This document shows positions 5,044 through 8,308 of a stretch of DNA of 8,308 nt, piece by piece. The translations under genes and the position numbers were made by a program. This DNA comes from Betaproteobacteria bacterium. Lineage in GTDB: Bacteria; Pseudomonadota; Gammaproteobacteria; Burkholderiales; Burkholderiaceae_C. Position 1 is the stretch's first letter; each line of letters starts with the position of its first letter. The notes under the pieces were generated by a model. The model saw nothing but the letters and a program-made list of their open reading frames with translations. It ran no database searches and was not told where the DNA came from. The stretch covers positions 1 through 8,308 of the forward strand of contig JANXLW010000147.1 of NCBI GenBank assembly GCA_025354965.1. Reading direction: 5' to 3'.

Positions 5044-7500
5044 TCAGCCCAGCAAACGCTCTGGATTGGCTTCCAGTTTCAGAAGAGCATGACGGGTGGC
5101 GCGCACGGTCAGCGTTTCCTCTTCCTGCGGCAACATCAGTCCGGCCTGCAAGTAGGCGGCCAGGCGACCGGCTTGCACCAGGTAGCTGCGCCCGGCAGTG
5201 GACGCAAACAAATTCAGATGGTGACGGTCACTGCGCCACACAAATTGCACCTGAACCACCTGTCCATTGTGGTCCAGCGTAAACCATGTACCCAACTGCA
5301 ATTCCTTCGCCCATGCCAGCATCGCCGCATTGGGTTTGGAGCCGCCATCGACCACCACCTCTATATTCGATGCGTCAATCCCGAGCATAAGTTCCATACT
5401 CTGCGCATCCAGTGGCAGATCCCCCATTCCATCATCACTGACAAAGTCTTCAAGGTGAGCCAGGCGTTTGGCCATTGCTGCAATCTGCTCAGGCGAAATG
5501 GTTTGGGTTTTAGACAGGAAGGCATCGGCCAGCGTATCCCTGACAACGTTGATATGGATTTCCTGCTCGGATGGCGCCACACCAAGCTGGGTCATGCCAA
5601 ATCGCAATTTTTGCAGCAGTTGCGGCAAATCCTTGATAACGCGAGCACGATCGGCCCGATTCGGCTTGGCGCTGGCGGCCCAAAGCAGATCAGTGGCAGA
5701 CTTTTTGACTTCGAGAGTTTCTGCGTGCTGCGGACCTTTGCGCACAGCGGTCAAGGCCAGCACTTCGGCCCAAATCTTGAAAAGAAATTGGCGAATCTCA
5801 TCTCGTACCGGCATGTCTTTGAGCATGTCGCGCATCTCAATCGTGTACTGGATCGTCAGCGTCTCTTTTTCCTCAACCTGCTGGGCCACGCTGACTAATT
5901 TTTTTGTTGCAGCCTTGCCAGTCAAAGACTGTGCCAGAAATTTCTGGAACTCGTCGTACAACAGTTGGTAAACCCGCTTACCGGTCTCCGGGTACTGCTC
6001 TATGACCTGCACTACCCGCTTGATTTCGATCTCAAGCGCGCTGCCATTGATTGCACTGGCATCGAAACCCATGACACAGGAACCCATGCGGTCGATTAAC
6101 ATGCGCGCCGGATGATTCACGGTACCAAAGAAATCAGGCTCTGCCAGCGCTTCCCGCAGCACTGGCATTTGCAGGCGCGCAAACCAGACCCGAATACCAG
6201 GCGGTATGCGCTCTTCCTGCAGTATTGCCTGAAACATCAGGGCCACAATCTCGATCGTGGCCTTCTCGCTCTTGGTTTGCGCCTTATTCTTGAGGTCTGT
6301 GGTGGTGCGACGCAAATCTGCCGCCACCCTCGCCACACCGGCCGGGCTGTAGTCTTGCATGACCGTCCCGTCGCCCGCGTCGTGTCTGCCCGATCTCGCA
6401 TGGACAGCGATGGCTGCCGCCAGGGCCGGAGATGGCGGCAGATAGTGTGTTGCTTCAAATTCAAGCCCAGCCGAACCCACAAGTAAACGCTTGAGCTGCC
6501 CCATGACACCCAGTGCTCGGCCGCGCGCGCGGGCTAGTGGCGACATCGAGGTCATCAGACGGGTTTCATCGGCGGCACTGTCGTACCCCGAACTTTGCGG
6601 CCCCGACGCCTGATAGCCGTGCATCGGCGCCGGGCTCGACGGTCCAGACATGGCGCCGGATCGCTGCGCGAACTGGCCAGCCTGGCTGGACGGTCGCTGC
6701 GCGCCACTGCCAGTGCTGGCATAGCCACCCCCATGTCGGTTATCGCCGTCGGCGCCATTTCGCTGCGAGTCCCGCCAGAAGGATTGTGCTTCCAACGGCG
6801 TTTGGTCTGAGGGTCGGACATTTGGCGCACCCGAGCGGGGTGCCACCGACGTCGCACGCTTGACGCGATCCTTCAAATCAATAGTTGGCAGCACGCCTTT
6901 CTGAATCAAAAACGCATTGCAACTGAAGTAGGCTTGCTTGATGCGCTCGGTCAGCAACTTTTGCGCCACTTCGTTGACCATCGGCCAGACTTCGCGGGGC
7001 ATGCTGGCGTCGCTGGCCCATCGTTCGATCATCAAAAGAAGCATCACGTCGGGGCGCAGAATATCCTGACCGTCAAGGTCTTGTGTGCCCTCCAGGAACT
7101 TGATTCGCACACGCAAATCATCCCACTCGGAAATCACCTTTTCCATCACGCTCAATACCAACCGGGAAGCCACTATCTTGTTTTCAACGATTTCATTGCC
7201 GACCAGTTCAAAAGCTCCGTCATGAACCTCTTTTGGTTTGGCCGCAGCCGGCGTCAACGCCGTTTGCCACGCTTTCAAGGTGCCCTCTACCCATACGGTC
7301 CGATGGCGCTGGTAGGCGGTCCACGCATCACGCCGGATTTGCATTTCACGCGAAGTCGCCACCTCGTTCATGAGGGCTGTGAGCCGATCCTGCACGGCGG
7401 CGCCAAGTTCCACCATGGCGCGCCCGACCTCGCCCACAAAGCGTTTACGCGCTTCCTGAGCGAGTTGGGTTCGTTGCGCAGGAGTTGCCTGAGTGACCAT
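5044..7500 (-). CDS. DUF1631 family protein, function unknown
   Basis: The product is an 818-residue, probably cytoplasmic protein with no signal peptide or membrane segment. I recognise the DUF1631 family (some members carry a spurious 'thymidine phosphorylase' name in databases). In order: a helical N-terminal region (about 1-220); a low-complexity Ser/Gly/Gln/Pro-rich linker (about 222-312); the conserved family core from about 320, including ALMFQAILQEERIPPGIRVW (420-439), LQMPVLREAL (443-452) and DFFGTVNHPARMLIDRMG (456-473); long amphipathic helices to about 700; and a beta-rich C-terminal segment (about 736-785, GTWFTLDHNG, VQFVWRS, RSYLVQAGRL) that looks like a PilZ-type or similar small barrel. 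The classic PilZ RxxxR c-di-GMP motif is not obvious. The ATG at 7500 is 14 nt after the secF stop, so the gene is probably co-transcribed with secF. Its Shine-Dalgarno is weak. Related proteins are widespread in beta- and gammaproteobacteria. No function can be assigned. Confidence 0.9.
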   Translation of the reverse strand: MVTQATPAQRTQLAQEARKRFVGEVGRAMVELGAAVQDRLTALMNEVATSREMQIRRDAWTAYQRHRTVWVEGTLKAWQTALTPAAAKPKEVHDGAFELVGNEIVENKIVASRLVLSVMEKVISEWDDLRVRIKFLEGTQDLDGQDILRPDVMLLLMIERWASDASMPREVWPMVNEVAQKLLTERIKQAYFSCNAFLIQKGVLPTIDLKDRVKRATSVAPRSGAPNVRPSDQTPLEAQSFWRDSQRNGADGDNRHGGGYASTGSGAQRPSSQAGQFAQRSGAMSGPSSPAPMHGYQASGPQSSGYDSAADETRLMTSMSPLARARGRALGVMGQLKRLLVGSAGLEFEATHYLPPSPALAAAIAVHARSGRHDAGDGTVMQDYSPAGVARVAADLRRTTTDLKNKAQTKSEKATIEIVALMFQAILQEERIPPGIRVWFARLQMPVLREALAEPDFFGTVNHPARMLIDRMGSCVMGFDASAINGSALEIEIKRVVQVIEQYPETGKRVYQLLYDEFQKFLAQSLTGKAATKKLVSVAQQVEEKETLTIQYTIEMRDMLKDMPVRDEIRQFLFKIWAEVLALTAVRKGPQHAETLEVKKSATDLLWAASAKPNRADRARVIKDLPQLLQKLRFGMTQLGVAPSEQEIHINVVRDTLADAFLSKTQTISPEQIAAMAKRLAHLEDFVSDDGMGDLPLDAQSMELMLGIDASNIEVVVDGGSKPNAAMLAWAKELQLGTWFTLDHNGQVVQVQFVWRSDRHHLNLFASTAGRSYLVQAGRLAAYLQAGLMLPQEEETLTVRATRHALLKLEANPERLLG

Positions 7501-7514
7501 GGCTCAAATTCTAA

Positions 7515-8308
7515 TCAGACCGTGGCGCCTGCGTTGGGATCATTAGGATCTTCTTCCTTTTTGCCGCCCTTGATCAAATCTTCGCGCTGGATGCCAAGCC
7601 ACATGGCGATGGCGGCCGCTACAAAAACCGACGAGTAAATGCCAAACAAAATACCAATGGTCAGAGCCAGTGCAAAATAGTGCAGCGTGGCGCCGCCGAA
7701 TAGCAACATGGACATCACCATCAGTTGCGTGCAACCGTGCGTGATGATGGTGCGGCTGATGGTGGAGGTAATCGAGCTATCGATGATCTGCATGGTGTTC
7801 ATCTTGCGATAGCGCCGGAAATTCTCCCGAATCCGGTCAAAGATTACCACCGACTCATTAACAGAGTAGCCCAGCACGGCCAGCACGGCGGCCAAAACAG
7901 GCAATGAAAACTCCCACTGGAAAAAAGCAAAAAATCCCAGGATGATGATGACGTCGTGCAAATTGGCAATGATGGCTGCCACCGCGAATTTCCATTCAAA
8001 ACGGATTGCCAAGTAAAGCATGATCCCCACTACCACGCAGGCCAGGGCCTTGAGACCATCGGTGGCCAGTTCATCACCTACTTGCGGTCCGACGAACTCG
8101 GTACGCCGCATGGTGGCGGAGGCGTCTGCAGTTTTGAGGGCAGCCATCACCTGTTCGCTTTGCTGGGCCGAACTCACGCCTTTTTGCACTGGCAGGCGAA
8201 TCAGTACGTCACGCGCAGTGCCAAAATTCTGCACCTGTACATCGCTCAGACCCAAGCTTGCCACACTGGCGCGAACTGTATTCAAATCAGCCGGCTGTGC
8301 GTAGCTGA
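7515..8308 (-). CDS. secF: Protein translocase subunit SecF, partial (N-terminus off the right edge)
   Basis: SecF forms with SecD (and YajC) the inner-membrane complex that uses the proton-motive force to complete Sec-dependent export on the periplasmic side. The frame is open to the window edge: 263 residues are visible, beginning SYAQPADLNTVRASVA. Full-length SecF has about 310-320 residues, so TM1 and the start of the periplasmic P4 domain are missing. Seen in order are the remainder of the periplasmic domain (visible residues about 1-75, ending FVGPQVGDEL) and five membrane segments (TM2-TM6) near residues 82-103, 105-130, 132-150, 186-206 and 208-238. The SecD/SecF signature LGYSVNESVVIFDRIRENF (about 145-163) and SRTIITH follow the family pattern. 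A charged cytoplasmic tail (DLIKGGKKEEDPNDP) ends the protein. A TTG at 8285 is in frame but is not the start, since conserved sequence continues upstream of it. secD would be expected beyond the edge. The DUF1631 gene follows after 14 nt. Confidence 0.96.
   Translation of the reverse strand, partial: SYAQPADLNTVRASVASLGLSDVQVQNFGTARDVLIRLPVQKGVSSAQQSEQVMAALKTADASATMRRTEFVGPQVGDELATDGLKALACVVVGIMLYLAIRFEWKFAVAAIIANLHDVIIILGFFAFFQWEFSLPVLAAVLAVLGYSVNESVVIFDRIRENFRRYRKMNTMQIIDSSITSTISRTIITHGCTQLMVMSMLLFGGATLHYFALALTIGILFGIYSSVFVAAAIAMWLGIQREDLIKGGKKEEDPNDPNAGATV

Noticed and set aside
5089..5898. 269-residue plus-strand open frame opposite the DUF1631 gene
   Set aside because: Its composition is that of an antisense shadow, it has no recognisable motif, and the opposite strand encodes a conserved family core.
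7515..8285. SecF starting at the TTG at 8285
   Set aside because: The frame continues upstream with SYAQPAD, which fits the SecF periplasmic domain, and a start there would leave out TM1. The gene is cut by the window edge.

Overview
The window looks like ordinary chromosome from a betaproteobacterium of the order Burkholderiales, most likely family Comamonadaceae (Rhodoferax/Polaromonas-like). I base this on the wording of the Def, Fmt, DprA and SecF proteins, on the neighbourhood def-fmt / LysM gene-dprA / DUF1631 / secF, and on a GC-rich intergenic repeat of a type I associate with that family. The assignment is by recognition, not by a search. Coding density is high, the reading frames are intact, and I see no RNA gene, CRISPR array, insertion sequence or phage gene.

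Layout. On the minus strand, reading leftward from 2136, lie def (peptide deformylase), fmt (methionyl-tRNA formyltransferase, GTG start overlapping the def stop) and an AzlC-family permease gene that runs off the left edge. These three are tightly packed and look like one operon. A 305-nt divergent intergenic region (2137-2441) separates them from two plus-strand genes. The first encodes an exported LysM protein that I take to be TsaP, the peptidoglycan-binding partner of the type IV pilus secretin. The second is dprA, the RecA loader of natural transformation. Between these two lies a 199-nt gap filled by a GC-rich, hairpin-forming, REP-like block. dprA then meets a convergent minus-strand pair with only 15 nt between the stops: a large DUF1631 protein gene and, upstream of it, secF (protein-export membrane protein), which runs off the right edge.

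How the genes work together. Def and Fmt form the two ends of the N-formylmethionine cycle: Fmt formylates initiator Met-tRNA and Def removes the formyl group from nascent proteins. TsaP and DprA plausibly sit at the outer and inner ends of pilus-dependent DNA uptake. SecF drives the late steps of Sec export, and the DUF1631 protein, of unknown function, appears to be co-transcribed with it. I do not see a clearly novel system. The points most worth a second look are the tsaP-dprA pairing and its hairpin-rich spacer, the secF-DUF1631 linkage, and the amino-acid exporter gene attached to def-fmt.
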